From NCBI RefSeq assembly GCF_000619885.1, contig NZ_KK211039.1, positions 151,589-215,588 on the forward strand: DNA of 64,000 nt, in the 5' to 3' direction. The notes beneath the pieces are model-generated. The model saw only the letters and a list, made by a program, of their open reading frames with translations, had not been told where the DNA came from and made no database searches. This document shows positions 42,111 to 52,933 of the stretch, piece by piece. The translations under genes and the position numbers were made by a program. Origin of the DNA: Balneatrix alpica DSM 16621. GTDB taxonomy: Bacteria; Pseudomonadota; Gammaproteobacteria; Pseudomonadales; Balneatricaceae. How positions within the stretch are numbered: position 1 is the first letter of the stretch; every line of letters begins with the position of its first letter.

Positions 42111-42602
42111 TTAGAGATAATTGACAAAAACAGGTGAGTAGTCGCTGATTTTGAAATGCGGCAGATTACCCATCAACTGCATAAATTGATCATGAGTCAG
42201 ATGGATTAATGACTGGTGATCTCCGCCTTCAATGTAAATGTCTTTCTCAAACTCTAAGCTGTCATCCCAAATGACCGAGAGGCCATAGGCTTGTCCGATT
42301 GCGGGGACGGCCCCTCTAACACAGTCTGGAAATAAATGGTCAAACTCATAGTCCCGCGCCAAATGAAAATGGCGTTGGGTCATCTCGTTTAGCCAACTAA
42401 ATTTGAGTCGATTATGGCTGGGAATAACGACCATAATCATGCCCCGTTCATCTTCAGCAATAATGGCTTTGGTGACATCCTGCGGGGGGAGTTTGGTGGC
42501 GTAAGCGGTTTCCAGGGCGTGTTCGGTATAGCGGTGGGTCAGGGTGTCGATCGGAATGTGGTTATCAGTTAGAAAGGATTTTAGCGTGTTGGCGATACTC
42601 AT
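42111..42602 (-). CDS. YbaK/EbsC-type aminoacyl-tRNA deacylase domain protein
   Basis: This 163-residue protein has the YbaK fold: ALETAYATKLPPQDVTKAII, then MIMVVIPSHNRLKF, and DCVRGAVPAIGQAYGLSVIW with the GxxPP-like loop reading GAVPAIG. Such domains deacylate mischarged tRNAs in trans. The ATG at 42602 follows GGAG; an alternative at 42614 is upstream of it. It is a single gene facing smrA. Confidence 0.85.
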   Translation of the reverse strand: MSIANTLKSFLTDNHIPIDTLTHRYTEHALETAYATKLPPQDVTKAIIAEDERGMIMVVIPSHNRLKFSWLNEMTQRHFHLARDYEFDHLFPDCVRGAVPAIGQAYGLSVIWDDSLEFEKDIYIEGGDHQSLIHLTHDQFMQLMGNLPHFKISDYSPVFVNYL

Positions 42603-42722
42603 GCTGCTCTCCATCGGTAGCTGCTGCTAGGCCTTTTCGGCATAATGCTGAGGCTTCACCACCCCAGAGGATGGGGTTAAATGTTCTGTGGAGCTGGTGA
42701 TGAATCAAACCAAGAGGTGGGT

Positions 42723-43130
42723 ATGACAGAAACTGTGCAAACGCCGCCATTTCGAGTGCAGAGCTTGGATCATCTGGTCTTGACGGTTCGTGATGTTGGC
42801 GCCTCACTCGATTTTTATGTTCGCTATTTGGGGATGCGCGCGGAGCGCTTTCAAGGAGAGCGTTGGGCGCTATTTTTTGGTTCGCAGAAGTTTAATGTGC
42901 ATGTGACGGGTGCAGAGTTCGCTCCCCACGCACAGCTCCCTCAACCCGGGAGTCAGGATTTTTGTCTGTTGATTGATCAACCGGTGGCGGAGGTGGCGGC
43001 TTGGCTAAAACAACAAGGCGTGCCGATTGAGCAGGGACCTGTTGAGCGTACCGGTGCCTGTCAGCGTTTGCTATCCATTTATCTACGGGATCCTGATGGC
43101 AATTTGGTTGAGCTCAGCAACCCCCTTTGA
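42723..43130 (+). CDS. VOC family (glyoxalase/dioxygenase-like) protein
   Basis: This 135-residue protein has the paired beta-alpha-beta-beta-beta units of the vicinal oxygen chelate family. SLDHLVLTVRDVGASLDFYV carries the first metal-type His, and YLRDPDGNLVELSNP the last Glu. The substrate is unknown. The start at 42723 follows AGAGGTGGGT. The next gene, mtgA, starts 9 bp after it. Confidence 0.87.
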   Translation: MTETVQTPPFRVQSLDHLVLTVRDVGASLDFYVRYLGMRAERFQGERWALFFGSQKFNVHVTGAEFAPHAQLPQPGSQDFCLLIDQPVAEVAAWLKQQGVPIEQGPVERTGACQRLLSIYLRDPDGNLVELSNPL

Positions 43131-43139
43131 GGTGTTAGC

Positions 43140-43847
43140 TTGAAATTACTGATGCGTATGCGACGCTCCTGGAAGGCTTGGCTATTGGCTCTACTGCTTT
43201 CGCCATTTGCATTAATTGTGTTGGGGCGCTGGATTGATCCCCCGCTCACCGCTTTTATGATGCAGCGCTATGTGCAGGCGTGGAGTGAAGGGCAGTGGCA
43301 ATTTCGCATTCGTCACCAGTGGTATGACTGGGAGGAGTTGTCTCCTCATCTGGCTGTAGCGGTCATCGCTGCAGAAGATCAACGTTTTGCCGAGCACTGG
43401 GGATTTGATGTGCAGCAAATGCAGGCGGCTTGGCAGGATTGGCGTGCGGGAGAGCGCTTACGTGGTGCCAGTACGCTAAGCCAGCAATTAGCTAAAAACT
43501 TGTTCCTATGGAGTGGTCAGAGTTGGTTGCGCAAAGTGCTTGAGGTGCCTTTGACCCTGGCTATTGAGCTGACTTGGAGCAAGGGACGCATTCTTGAGGT
43601 TTATCTTAATGTGGTGGAGTTTGGCGATGGGGTGTACGGAGTCGGAGCCGCGAGTCAGTACTTTTATCGGCAATCTCCTGCTCAGCTCAGTCGTGCGCAA
43701 GCAGCACGCTTGGCTGCTGTCCTGCCTAATCCTAAGCGCTTTAAGGTTCAGGCGCCGAGCGCTTATGTATTAAAGCGGCAAACTTGGATTCAGCGGCAAA
43801 TGGCTAACTTGGGCGGTACCAGCCTGCATGCTCAGCTAGCTCCGTAA
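43140..43847 (+). CDS. mtgA: Monofunctional peptidoglycan glycosyltransferase MtgA
   Basis: This 235-residue inner-membrane enzyme polymerises lipid II. One membrane helix at about 12-30 anchors it. Family GT51 motifs are AVIAAEDQRFAEHWGFD with the catalytic Glu, RGASTLSQQLAKNLFL, GRILEVYLNVVEFGDGVYG and RLAAVLPNPKRF. The TTG at 43140 is preferred because GAGGTG lies at correct spacing; the next ATG is at 43152. No transpeptidase domain is present. Confidence 0.93.
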   Translation: MKLLMRMRRSWKAWLLALLLSPFALIVLGRWIDPPLTAFMMQRYVQAWSEGQWQFRIRHQWYDWEELSPHLAVAVIAAEDQRFAEHWGFDVQQMQAAWQDWRAGERLRGASTLSQQLAKNLFLWSGQSWLRKVLEVPLTLAIELTWSKGRILEVYLNVVEFGDGVYGVGAASQYFYRQSPAQLSRAQAARLAAVLPNPKRFKVQAPSAYVLKRQTWIQRQMANLGGTSLHAQLAP

Positions 43848-43852
43848 ATTTC

Positions 43853-46657
43853 CTATCTGGCCAGCTCATCCAGGGCTTGAAACAGGGCTTCGGCATCCAA
43901 GGGTTTGGTTAGGTGCGCACACATGCCGCTGGCTAACGACAGGGCACGGTCTTCTTCGCGGGCATGGGCGGTCATGGCCAGCACGGGGGGAGTTTTTTCC
44001 ATCCAGCGTTGGTGTAACTGCCGGCTGGCTTCCAGGCCATCCATGATTGGCATCTGAATATCCATCAGAATGGCTTGGAAAAACTCGGGGCCATGTTGTT
44101 CTACCAGTTGCAGTGCCTCTTCACCATGGTTGGCTAGATTGACGATGCAGCCTGCCTTCTTGAGTAGGCTTTTAGCCACCATTTGATTCACTTTGTTATC
44201 TTCCACCAGCAGGATATGCATGTTTTGCAGGCGTGGGTAGAGACCTACCAGGGCGGTTAAATCGGCCTTATCCTTTTCAACAATAGGGAGGCGGGCAGGG
44301 TCGGCATCTGCAATAGGAAGTTGCAGGTAAACGGCAAAAATGCTGCCCACTCCGGGAGTGCTGCTGACATAGAGGTGGCCATTCATCAGGCTGCATAGTT
44401 GCGCTGCGATGCTTAGGCCTAGGCCTGTTCCACCGTAATGGCGTGTGATGCTGGAGTCAGCTTGCCTGAAAGGCGAGAAAATTTCGCCCAGTTTGTCCGC
44501 ATCAATCCCAGCACCTGTATCTGAGACTAAAATGCGTAAATGCTGGCGGTGGTAGCTAAGGGAGACCTGGATTTTCCCCTTGGCGGTAAACTTAATCGCA
44601 TTGCCGACGAGGTTAGTCAGTATTTGGCCGATGCGAGTGGGGTCGCCAAGCAATAAAGTCGGCAGGTCATTGGCCATTTGAATGCTGAGTTCAAGGCGAC
44701 CAGTTTGGGTGTGGTGCTTAAAGAGAGCTTCAATCTGGTTGGTTAGGGTGTTGGGTGGAAAGGGGATCTGCTCCAGGCTCATTCTGCCGGATTCCATCTT
44801 GGCCATATCCAATACATTATTGAGCAGGGCTAAAAGTGAGTTGCTGGCACTGCGAATATGCTCCATGTATTCCTTTTGCAACGGATTCTCAGCCTGCTGC
44901 TGGGCAAGATAACTCATCCCCATAATGGCATTGAGGGGGGTGCGAATTTCATGGGACATATTGGCCAGAAATTCGGACTTGATCAGGTTGGCGCGGTCGG
45001 CCTTATCTTTCGCCTGAATGAGCGCGAGTTCCATCTCTTTGCGCTCGCTGATATCCATGGCGGAACCGCGAAAACCAAGTAGGTGGCCCTGGTCATCGTA
45101 AATGGCATGGCCACTGAGCTCTTGCCAGATAATCTGGTTGGCGCGCAGGCTGCGAATGGTGATCGTTTCAAAGGTATTGTGGCGTTCACGCAGGCGCTGG
45201 AACCATTCCTGTAAAACGGGTTGGTCTTCTTCTATTGCCATTTCCAGAAAGGATAGGCCTTCCAGGTGACTCAACGGGCGTTTGTAGATGCGTACAGCGC
45301 GACGGCTGAGATAGCTAAAGCGTAAGTCAGTATCAACCTGCCACAGATATTGGCCTGCAACATAGATAATGTCGCTCATGCGTTGTTCATTTTCCCGCAG
45401 CAGGCTTTCGGTATCTTGGCGCATTTTCAGCACTTCGTTGGCGGCCTTGGAAAGGTCTTTGAGTTCTTCGAAGTGCAGGGCGTCACTGTCGATCAGGACG
45501 TTCTCTTGTTTGGCTTTGTGGAAGAAGTTAAGGAAGGTGTCGATGCTTTGGCGTAACCGCCGAGTAATCGCCAGAAAAGCTAGAATGACGACGGAGAAGA
45601 TGCTGAGCAAGATGATCACGATGGTGATGGCATCGCGGCGAATCTGTTCATCGAGCTCTTGTCGAAGAGTCTTTACTTGCGCCTCGACCGTATCGGTAAA
45701 GGTGCCAGAGCCAATCATCCAGCCCCAGGTGGGTACCCCTTTTATAAAGCTCATCTTGGGCCGGTATTGATCAGAGGTTTGATCGCGCCAGGTGTAATAA
45801 ATAAAGCCACCCTCAGGGCGGTTATTGGCAATTTCCTGCTGCATCCTAACAACGGGGCGGCCTTCAGGATCCTGCACGTCGCCGGCGTAAATCGGAAAAT
45901 CTAATAATTTGCCAGAGCGCACCAGAGCATATCCATCGGTGCGGTTGACAAAAATATAGTCATTGTCGCCATAGCGGATGCGGGCAATACGCTCAAGAAT
46001 TTCGCGCTGTAGCTGGCTGTGCATGTCTTCCAGGTAAACGCTGGTGATGACCAGCCAGTTTAAGCTAGGGAGGTAGCGGGCATAGGCTATTTTCGGGCGA
46101 GGGCTGTCACGACTGGGGCGTGGCCAGGTATAGCGTATAAAGCGCCCTGGAGTGCGGAGGGCATCAAGGTTTTTTAACTGCGTATACAGCAGTTTTGCTT
46201 CAGCTTGGAGGCTATTGTCCGCTGTGCTGAGAAGCTGCCCGGTGGGGCTGATGATCAGGTTGTAACCCAGCTCATCGTCATACTGCAGGGAGCTTAAAGT
46301 ATGCAGGGCTAGCTGGATGGCATCCTCGCTGGCGAGGGAGGAGCGACTCAGGCGGAAGCCAAGCTGATAAGCCTGATTATTACGCTGGAATAGTAATTCT
46401 TCAGTGCGGCGGTTGATCTGCTGAATTTGATACTCGACCTGCTGGGCAACCTGTTCAACCTGATAGCGAATATCTTGTTGGGTTTTTTCGATAAAGCTTT
46501 CACGCAGATTGGCCGCTTGCGCCTCAAAGCTCTCATAGCGCTGCATAAACCAGAGATAGCCTATCAGGCAGACTGCCAGTAACACCACCGCAAGAGTGGT
46601 GATAAAGGTGAGACTGTGCAGCTGCCTGAATGGGCGGGGAAGGCTCCAGGGGCGCAT
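43853..46657 (-). CDS. Cache-PAS hybrid histidine kinase
   Basis: This 934-residue membrane sensor has a helix at about 18-37, a periplasmic double Cache region ([32 protein letters not shown]) to about 340, then a second helix ([19 protein letters not shown]). A PAS domain follows at about 430-550. The kinase has His569 in [14 protein letters not shown] and ATP motifs [20 protein letters not shown] and GTGLGLSIA. The C-terminal receiver has Asp866 in ILMDIQMP. There is no partner regulator gene adjacent; output would pass through another protein. It converges with mtgA, with a gap of 5 bp. Confidence 0.93.
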   Translation of the reverse strand: MRPWSLPRPFRQLHSLTFITTLAVVLLAVCLIGYLWFMQRYESFEAQAANLRESFIEKTQQDIRYQVEQVAQQVEYQIQQINRRTEELLFQRNNQAYQLGFRLSRSSLASEDAIQLALHTLSSLQYDDELGYNLIISPTGQLLSTADNSLQAEAKLLYTQLKNLDALRTPGRFIRYTWPRPSRDSPRPKIAYARYLPSLNWLVITSVYLEDMHSQLQREILERIARIRYGDNDYIFVNRTDGYALVRSGKLLDFPIYAGDVQDPEGRPVVRMQQEIANNRPEGGFIYYTWRDQTSDQYRPKMSFIKGVPTWGWMIGSGTFTDTVEAQVKTLRQELDEQIRRDAITIVIILLSIFSVVILAFLAITRRLRQSIDTFLNFFHKAKQENVLIDSDALHFEELKDLSKAANEVLKMRQDTESLLRENEQRMSDIIYVAGQYLWQVDTDLRFSYLSRRAVRIYKRPLSHLEGLSFLEMAIEEDQPVLQEWFQRLRERHNTFETITIRSLRANQIIWQELSGHAIYDDQGHLLGFRGSAMDISERKEMELALIQAKDKADRANLIKSEFLANMSHEIRTPLNAIMGMSYLAQQQAENPLQKEYMEHIRSASNSLLALLNNVLDMAKMESGRMSLEQIPFPPNTLTNQIEALFKHHTQTGRLELSIQMANDLPTLLLGDPTRIGQILTNLVGNAIKFTAKGKIQVSLSYHRQHLRILVSDTGAGIDADKLGEIFSPFRQADSSITRHYGGTGLGLSIAAQLCSLMNGHLYVSSTPGVGSIFAVYLQLPIADADPARLPIVEKDKADLTALVGLYPRLQNMHILLVEDNKVNQMVAKSLLKKAGCIVNLANHGEEALQLVEQHGPEFFQAILMDIQMPIMDGLEASRQLHQRWMEKTPPVLAMTAHAREEDRALSLASGMCAHLTKPLDAEALFQALDELAR

Positions 46658-46678
46658 ATCACGTCCAGCTAGGCTGGA

Positions 46679-47446
46679 TTAAGCCTTGGCTTTCGGGGGT
46701 TGAGCATCAAAAGCCTGACCGGTTACCCCGCGACTATCTGGGCCGAGTAGGTAGAGATAGGCCGGCATAATCTGTTCGGGGCTGGGGTTGACGCTAGGAT
46801 TTTCCCCTGGGTAGGCGTAGGCCCGCATTTGGGTGCGGGTAGCGCCAGGGTTAAGGCTATTGAAACGTACCTGGCTGATATTTTCATACTCATCGGCGAG
46901 AACTTGCATCAAGCCTTCAATGGCAAACTTGGAAACCGCATAAGCGCCCCAGTAAGCACGGCCTTTACGGCCAACGGAGGAAGAGGTGAATACCACGGAG
47001 GCATCCTTGGCTTTCTCCAGTAGTGGCAGCAGCGCCTTCACCAGCATAAAGTGGCTATTGACGTTAACCTGTATTACTTGGTTCCAGGTATCCACTTCGT
47101 ATTGGGCGATGGGGGTGCGTTGGCCCAAGATGGCAGCGTTCAGCAAAATGCCATCAATATGACCAAACTCTTCTGCCAGTTTCTCGGCAATGAGCTCGTA
47201 ATCATGGGCGGTGGCGCCCTCCAGATGAATGGGGATAATGGCCGGTTGAGGGTGGCCAGCTTGCTCAATTTCGTCATAGACGGCCTCTAGCTTGCTGGTA
47301 GTGCGGCCCATTAACACCACTGTCGCACCGTGAGCGGCAAAGGTTTTGGCTGCTTCTCGGCCAATGCCATCGCCTGCACCTGTGACGATAATAATCCGAT
47401 CTTTGAGTACATCTGCTGGGGCTTGGTAGCTATACAGCGCTTCCAT
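46679..47446 (-). CDS. yciK: Short-chain dehydrogenase YciK
   Basis: This 255-residue protein starts [20 protein letters not shown], the YciK pattern, with TGAGDGIGREAA as NAD(P)-binding motif, catalytic Ser in VVFTSSSVGRKGRAYW and YAVSK. The substrate is not known. It is third in ubiG-mupP-yciK, with a TAATG stop-start overlap to mupP, as in Pseudomonas. Confidence 0.93.
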   Translation of the reverse strand: MEALYSYQAPADVLKDRIIIVTGAGDGIGREAAKTFAAHGATVVLMGRTTSKLEAVYDEIEQAGHPQPAIIPIHLEGATAHDYELIAEKLAEEFGHIDGILLNAAILGQRTPIAQYEVDTWNQVIQVNVNSHFMLVKALLPLLEKAKDASVVFTSSSVGRKGRAYWGAYAVSKFAIEGLMQVLADEYENISQVRFNSLNPGATRTQMRAYAYPGENPSVNPSPEQIMPAYLYLLGPDSRGVTGQAFDAQPPKAKA

Positions 47447-48126
47447 TATTTAGGTTCCTTCTGGCTGAGGAGGGTTGCCAACCACTCCGTCAGACTAATA
47501 GCAGTCTCGACTAGGAGGTCAGCCTGCCACTCGCTGGGCTGGCTTTCCTCGATATAACCGTAGGCGGCAGCAATGGTAAACATGCCAGCTGCGCGTCCTG
47601 CCTCGATATCCCGTTGATGGTCTCCAATATACATAGTGTCAACGGGAGCCACTCCCAAAGTATGGCAGGCTTTTAATAAGGGTTCGGGATGAGGTTTGCT
47701 ATGACGTACATCATCTGGGCAAACTAAAACAGCACAATTGTGCATGAGAGGTTGCTTGTTCAGTAGTGCTTCGCTGTAGAGACGTGGCTTGTTGGTGACG
47801 ATGCCCCAGGGAATGTTGTGTTGACCAAGGAGAGCAAGGCATTCGGCAATCCCAGGAAAGGGGCGAGTGTGGACGCTGATATGAGCGAGGTATTGATCCA
47901 ATAATTCCTGGCGTAGGGGAGCAAAGTCGGGGTGGTCGGACGCGAGGCCAAAGCCATCACGGATCAGTGCGCTAGAACCATTGGAGACCTGGGCGCGAAT
48001 CAGTTCATCCGGACGCCGACTCAGGCCGCGTTGCTCGCGCATGCTGTTCACCACGGCAACAAAGTCTGCAGCGGTGTCGAGCAAGGTGCCATCAAGGTCA
48101 AACAAAACCGCTGCAGGGAGCTTCAT
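47446..48126 (-). CDS. mupP: HAD phosphatase, MupP-type (N-acetylmuramate 6-phosphate phosphatase)
   Basis: This 226-residue HAD hydrolase has [13 protein letters not shown] with the nucleophilic Asp, [13 protein letters not shown], and [16 protein letters not shown]. It was often called Gph (phosphoglycolate phosphatase). In Pseudomonas the gene at this exact place, between ubiG and yciK, is MupP of the anabolic peptidoglycan recycling route. I infer MupP from gene order and length. It overlaps ubiG by ATGA. Confidence 0.85.
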   Translation of the reverse strand: MKLPAAVLFDLDGTLLDTAADFVAVVNSMREQRGLSRRPDELIRAQVSNGSSALIRDGFGLASDHPDFAPLRQELLDQYLAHISVHTRPFPGIAECLALLGQHNIPWGIVTNKPRLYSEALLNKQPLMHNCAVLVCPDDVRHSKPHPEPLLKACHTLGVAPVDTMYIGDHQRDIEAGRAAGMFTIAAAYGYIEESQPSEWQADLLVETAISLTEWLATLLSQKEPK

Positions 48127-48845
48127 AGGTTGGGTTTCTCGCAGTACACCAGGTAGTTCACATCGACATCCTGCTCATTTAAACGATAAGTTTTGCTGAG
48201 CGGGTTGTAGGTCATTCCGGTCATATGGCGTTGCTGCAAACCGGCTTGGCGAATCCAGTTGGCCAGCTCCGCAGGGCGAATGAACTTATTAAAGTCATGG
48301 GTGCCCTTGGGCAGCATCTTGAGTAAGTATTCGGCTCCAACAATCGCGAATAGCCAGGCTTTAGGGTTGCGGTTAATGGTGGAGAAAAAGACTTGACCGC
48401 CGGGTTTGACCAGGGTGGTACAGGCTTGAATGACTGAACCTGGATCTGGAACATGCTCCAGCATTTCCAGACAGGTGACCACATCATACTGGCCGGGCTG
48501 TTCGGCAGCTAATTGCTCAGCGGTAATGCGGCGGTAGTTGACCTGAACACCGCTTTCAAGGCTGTGCAGCTGGGCCACGCTGAGCGGTGCTTCGCCCATA
48601 TCAATGCCTGTTACATCCGCGCCGCGACGGGCCATAGCCTCACTGAGAATGCCGCCGCCGCAACCCACATCCAGTACTTTTTTGCCAGCCAGGCTGACAC
48701 GCTCATCAATATAGTTAACCCGCAGTGGGTTGATGTCGTGGAGAGGCTTGAACTCACTTTCGGTGTCCCACCAACGTGCGGCCAAGGCTTCAAACTTGGC
48801 GATCTCGTTCAGGTCCACATTGGCTTTGGAGTCAGCTTGCTTCAT
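48123..48845 (-). CDS. ubiG: Ubiquinone O-methyltransferase UbiG
   Basis: This 240-residue enzyme does both O-methylations of ubiquinone synthesis using S-adenosylmethionine. The SAM motif is [51 protein letters not shown] and [11 protein letters not shown] are UbiG hallmarks. I chose the ATG at 48845 ([11 protein letters not shown]) by analogy with the family; the ATG at 48878 is possible and neither has a strong ribosome site. It is divergent from gyrA. Confidence 0.95.
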   Translation of the reverse strand: MKQADSKANVDLNEIAKFEALAARWWDTESEFKPLHDINPLRVNYIDERVSLAGKKVLDVGCGGGILSEAMARRGADVTGIDMGEAPLSVAQLHSLESGVQVNYRRITAEQLAAEQPGQYDVVTCLEMLEHVPDPGSVIQACTTLVKPGGQVFFSTINRNPKAWLFAIVGAEYLLKMLPKGTHDFNKFIRPAELANWIRQAGLQQRHMTGMTYNPLSKTYRLNEQDVDVNYLVYCEKPNL

Positions 48846-48943
48846 AGGGATTCCGGCCAGGGTTGGGAAAGTCACCATGATACTTTCTGGAGCCGGGCTT
48901 TCAAAGTTATCTCGGCATAAAGCATTCGTGAATCAAGGGTTTG

Positions 48944-48952
48944 TGGTATACT
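48944..48952 (+). promoter_or_regulatory. Candidate gyrA promoter, extended -10
   Basis: TGGTATACT carries the extended -10 form TGnTATACT, about 80 bp before gyrA. The -35 region is poor, as is common with extended -10 promoters. Confidence 0.45.
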
Positions 48953-49032
48953 CGCTCGGATTTTTCGGGAGCGTTGCGCTCGCGCTGTCAAACCCGTCCG
49001 GTACCGCCGGAAGACATAATTAAGGAACGCGG

Positions 49033-51630
49033 ATGACCATGGGTGAACTGGCTAAAGAAATTGTTCACGTCAATATTGAAGATGAGCTGAAACAGTCCTA
49101 CCTCGACTATGCCATGAGTGTCATTGTCGGGCGGGCGTTGCCGGATGTGCGGGATGGCCTAAAGCCAGTACACCGTCGTGTGCTCTTTGCCATGCATGAA
49201 TTGGGCAACGATTGGAACAAGGCTTACAAAAAGTCAGCTCGTGTAGTCGGTGACGTGATCGGTAAGTATCACCCCCATGGTGATAGTGCGGTTTACGATA
49301 CCATTGTGCGGATGGCGCAGCCTTTCTCCATGCGTTATGTGCTGGTGGATGGTCAGGGTAACTTTGGTTCGATCGACGGCGACTCTGCGGCGGCGATGCG
49401 TTATACCGAAATCCGTATGTCACGGATGGCCCATGAACTCTTGGCTGACCTTGAGAAAGACACTGTCGATTATGTGCCGAACTACGATGGCACTGAGCAA
49501 ATTCCGGAAGTGTTACCCACCAGGGTACCTAACCTGCTGGTCAACGGCTCCTCGGGTATTGCAGTGGGGATGGCCACCAATATTCCGCCGCATAACCTCG
49601 GTGAAGTGGTGGATGGCTGCCTGGCGTTGATTGATAACGACCGTATCAGCATCGATGAGTTGATGGAGTTTATTCCGGGTCCTGACTTCCCGACTGCAGC
49701 GATTATTAACGGTCGCGCTGGCATTATTGAAGCCTACCGCAGTGGTCGTGGCCGCATTTATATGCGGGCCAAGTATCACACTGAGGATATGGATCGCGGC
49801 GGTAAGCAGGCGCTGGTGATTACCGAGATTCCTTACCAGGTGAATAAGGCTCGTTTGATCGAAAAGATTGCCGAGCTGGTCAAAGAAAAGAAGGTAGAGG
49901 GTATCACTGAGCTGCGTGATGAGTCTGACAAAGACGGTATGCGCATCGTGATTGAACTACGCCGTGGCGAAATGCCCGAAGTAGTGATGAATAACCTCTA
50001 TGCCAATACCCAGTTAGAAAGTGTCTTTGGTATCAACATGGTGGCACTGGTCGATGGCCAGCCGCGCACCCTGAACCTGAAAGAGCTGCTGGAAGCCTTT
50101 ATCCGTCACCGTCGTGAAGTGGTGACCCGCCGTACCCTGTTTGAACTGCGTAAAGCTCGTGAGCGTGGCCATATCCTGGAAGGTTTGGCGGTGGCGCTGG
50201 CGAATATTGATCCGGTCATTGAACTGATCAAGTCCTCTGCTACGGCGGCGGATGCGAAAGAGCGGTTGCTGGCGCAGGGTTGGGCGCCGGGTAATGTGGT
50301 GAATATGCTGGAGCGTGCAGGTGAAGATGCCTGTCGTCCGGATGAGTTGCCCGAGGAATACGGCCTACGTGATGGTCAGTACTTCCTGTCACCGGCCCAG
50401 GCCCAGGCTATTTTGGAATTGCGCCTGCATCGTCTGACCGGTCTTGAGCATGAAAAACTGCTGCAGGAATACCAGGATCTGCTGGAAAAGATTGCGGAAC
50501 TGCTGAAGATTCTTGGCTCCGATGAGCGCTTGATGGAAGTTATCCGTGAAGAGCTGGTAGCGATTCGTGAGCAGTATGCCGATGTTCGTCGTAGTGAGAT
50601 TGTCACCAGCCGTCAGGACCTGACCATGGCGGATCTGATCAATGAAGAGGATCTGGTGGTGACCATCTCCCATACCGGCTATGCCAAGACCCAACCGGTT
50701 GCAGACTATCAGGCTCAGCGTCGCGGTGGGCGAGGTAAAGCCGCCACCACGGTGAAAGAAGAAGACTTTATTGAACATCTGCTGGTAGTGAACAGCCATA
50801 CCACCGTGATGCTGTTCTCCGACCGAGGCAAGGTGTACTGGCTCAAAGTGTTTGAGATTCCCCAGGCCAGCCGTGGTGCACGGGGACGACCGCTGGTGAA
50901 TCTGCTCAACCTGGATGAAGGTGAGCGTATTACCACCATTCTGCCAGTGGAAGAGTATCTGCAAGATCACTACGTCTTTATGGCGACCAGTCAGGGTACG
51001 GTGAAAAAGACTCCGCTGGAGCAGTTCTCTCGTCCCCGCTCGGTGGGCCTGATTGCCCTGGATCTGGAAGAGGGGGATACCCTGATCGGTGCCGCCATTA
51101 CCAATGGTGAGCAGGATGCCATGCTCTTTACCTCCAATGGTAAAGCGATTCGCTTCCCTGAAGCGGATGTGCGTGCCATGGGACGTACCGCGCGGGGCGT
51201 GCGAGGAGTGCGTTTGGCCGAGGGCGCTAAGGTGATCAGCCTGGTGATTCCCGAGGCCGGTGCCAGCATTCTGACGGCTTCCGCCAAGGGCTATGGTAAG
51301 CGCACTGAGGTGGAAGAGTTCCCCGCACATGGTCGTGGTGGCCAGGGTGTGATTGCGATGCAAATGAGCGAGCGCAATGGTGAACTGGTTGGTGCGATTC
51401 AAGTACGTAGCGGTGAGGAAGTGATGCTGATCAGCGATCGCGGCACCCTGGTGCGTACCCGTGTGGATGAAATCTCCTGTCTCAGCCGCAACACCCAGGG
51501 GGTAACCTTGATTCGGGTAGCGGAAGGTGAGCACTTAGTGGGCTTGGCCCCTATTGATGAACCTGAAGTGGACGAGGCTGAAGAGGGCGAGCAACAGCAA
51601 GCCGAGCAGCACGAGGATACAACAGAGTAA
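49033..51630 (+). CDS. gyrA: DNA gyrase subunit A
   Basis: This 865-residue subunit breaks and rejoins DNA during negative supercoiling. The active-site Tyr is in [11 protein letters not shown]. The quinolone region reads [11 protein letters not shown] with Ser and Asp at the positions that give resistance when changed, so it looks wild type. The GyrA box QRRGGRG in the C-terminal domain separates it from topoisomerase IV. The ATG at 49033 has the best spacing to TAAGGA; the ATG at 49039 would give E. coli numbering exactly (Ser83, Tyr122). The acidic tail is Glu/Gln-rich. Confidence 0.98.
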   Translation: MTMGELAKEIVHVNIEDELKQSYLDYAMSVIVGRALPDVRDGLKPVHRRVLFAMHELGNDWNKAYKKSARVVGDVIGKYHPHGDSAVYDTIVRMAQPFSMRYVLVDGQGNFGSIDGDSAAAMRYTEIRMSRMAHELLADLEKDTVDYVPNYDGTEQIPEVLPTRVPNLLVNGSSGIAVGMATNIPPHNLGEVVDGCLALIDNDRISIDELMEFIPGPDFPTAAIINGRAGIIEAYRSGRGRIYMRAKYHTEDMDRGGKQALVITEIPYQVNKARLIEKIAELVKEKKVEGITELRDESDKDGMRIVIELRRGEMPEVVMNNLYANTQLESVFGINMVALVDGQPRTLNLKELLEAFIRHRREVVTRRTLFELRKARERGHILEGLAVALANIDPVIELIKSSATAADAKERLLAQGWAPGNVVNMLERAGEDACRPDELPEEYGLRDGQYFLSPAQAQAILELRLHRLTGLEHEKLLQEYQDLLEKIAELLKILGSDERLMEVIREELVAIREQYADVRRSEIVTSRQDLTMADLINEEDLVVTISHTGYAKTQPVADYQAQRRGGRGKAATTVKEEDFIEHLLVVNSHTTVMLFSDRGKVYWLKVFEIPQASRGARGRPLVNLLNLDEGERITTILPVEEYLQDHYVFMATSQGTVKKTPLEQFSRPRSVGLIALDLEEGDTLIGAAITNGEQDAMLFTSNGKAIRFPEADVRAMGRTARGVRGVRLAEGAKVISLVIPEAGASILTASAKGYGKRTEVEEFPAHGRGGQGVIAMQMSERNGELVGAIQVRSGEEVMLISDRGTLVRTRVDEISCLSRNTQGVTLIRVAEGEHLVGLAPIDEPEVDEAEEGEQQQAEQHEDTTE

Positions 51631-51665
51631 AACTAAAATGCGGCCTAAGGGCCGCATTTTAGTTT
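51630..51665. terminator. Bidirectional terminator after gyrA
   Basis: A perfect 16-bp stem (51630-51645 with 51650-51665) encloses a 4-nt loop. The A- and T-rich ends give a U-tract on either strand. It begins at the last base of the gyrA stop codon. Confidence 0.9.
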
Positions 51666-51735
51666 GTGGCAGGGAAAAATTGGCTCTGTGCTGACTAAAG
51701 AGTGCAGAGCAGGGCCGGATACCGCGGTGCATGGC

Positions 51736-51764
51736 TGGTCAAGCCAGAAGCGAACAGGTATAAC
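51736..51764 (+). promoter_or_regulatory. Candidate serC promoter
   Basis: TGGTCA (4 of 6 matches), a 17-bp spacer and TATAAC lie 40 bp before the serC ATG and after the gyrA terminator. Confidence 0.5.
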
Positions 51765-51803
51765 TTTGCATTCTTTTTACGAGGGTTGGGGAAAGACGTC
51801 ATC

Positions 51804-52889
51804 ATGACTCGCGCATATAACTTTTGCGCCGGTCCGGCTGCCTTGCCGGACGAAGTGCTGGAACAGGCTCAGGCTGAACTACTCAATTGGCATGGACGCG
51901 GCGTGTCCATTATGGAAATGAGCCACCGCAGTGCTGACTATATGGAAGTCGCGGCTCAGGCTGAACAAGATCTGCGAGATTTGCTGGCCATTCCAGCTAA
52001 CTACAAAGTGCTCTTTATGCAGGGCGGTGCTAAGCAACAGTTTAGTACCGTGCCCCTGAACCTGCTGGGGCAGGCTCGGGTAGCTGACTACATCGATACT
52101 GGAATTTGGTCGAAGGACGCACTGCAAGAAGGCAAGCGCTACGCCGATGTGAAGGTGGCAGCCAGTGCTGAACCTTTTAATTACCATCGCGTGCCCCGTC
52201 AGGATGAGCTACGACTCAGTCAGGATGCGGCCTATGTGCATTACTGTGCCAATGAAACCATCGGTGGCCTGGAGTTCGATTATGTGCCGGAGACAGAGGC
52301 GCCGCTGGTGTGCGATATGTCTTCCAACATTTTGTCTCGGCCGATCGACGTTAGCCGCTTTGGTGTGATCTATGCGGGCGCGCAAAAGAACGTTGGCCCT
52401 GCTGGTATCTGCATTGTGATTGTGCGTGAGGACTTGCTTGAGCGAGCACTGCCGATCACTCCTGCCACCATGACGTACCAGACCGTGGCGAAAAACGACT
52501 CTATGTTTAATACCCCGCCCACCTTCTCCTGGTACCTGTCTGGCTTGGTATTCCAGTGGTTAAAGCGTCAGGGTGGTCTAACTGCCATTGCCGCACAAAA
52601 TGAGCGTAAAGCCGCCAAGTTGTATCAGGCGATTGATACGAGTCGGTTGTATGCCAATCCCGTGGCCAGTGCCAACCGTTCCATTATGAACGTGCCCTTT
52701 ACTCTTGCTGACACGGCGCTTGAGAAGACTTTCCTGCAGGAAGCAGAAGCCAATGGTTTGCTTAATCTCAAGGGACATCGCTCGGTGGGGGGCATGAGAG
52801 CCAGTATTTATAATGCTGTGCCTGAGCAGGCGGTCGATGCGCTGGTCGCTTTTATGGCCGATTTTGAGTCCCGTTATTACCCCGGTTAA
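51804..52889 (+). CDS. serC: Phosphoserine aminotransferase
   Basis: This 361-residue PLP enzyme makes phosphoserine for serine synthesis and the matching step in pyridoxal phosphate synthesis. RAYNFCAGPAALPDEVL opens the protein; the PLP lysine is in IYAGAQKNVGPAG; GHRSVGGMRASIYNA is near the end. The start at 51804 gives the family's usual N-terminus; the longer ORF from 51702 does not. It begins the serC-pheA-hisC-tyrA/aroA-cmk-rpsA operon. Confidence 0.97.
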   Translation: MTRAYNFCAGPAALPDEVLEQAQAELLNWHGRGVSIMEMSHRSADYMEVAAQAEQDLRDLLAIPANYKVLFMQGGAKQQFSTVPLNLLGQARVADYIDTGIWSKDALQEGKRYADVKVAASAEPFNYHRVPRQDELRLSQDAAYVHYCANETIGGLEFDYVPETEAPLVCDMSSNILSRPIDVSRFGVIYAGAQKNVGPAGICIVIVREDLLERALPITPATMTYQTVAKNDSMFNTPPTFSWYLSGLVFQWLKRQGGLTAIAAQNERKAAKLYQAIDTSRLYANPVASANRSIMNVPFTLADTALEKTFLQEAEANGLLNLKGHRSVGGMRASIYNAVPEQAVDALVAFMADFESRYYPG

Positions 52890-52933
52890 GGGGCACAGGA
52901 TACTTAAAGTCGTCAGCATAAAGGGCAATCAGC

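Noticed and set aside
50389-51534. Long open frame on the minus strand within gyrA
   Set aside because: It is the complement of a strongly conserved gene, has low-complexity His/Gly/Thr-rich content and no ribosome site.
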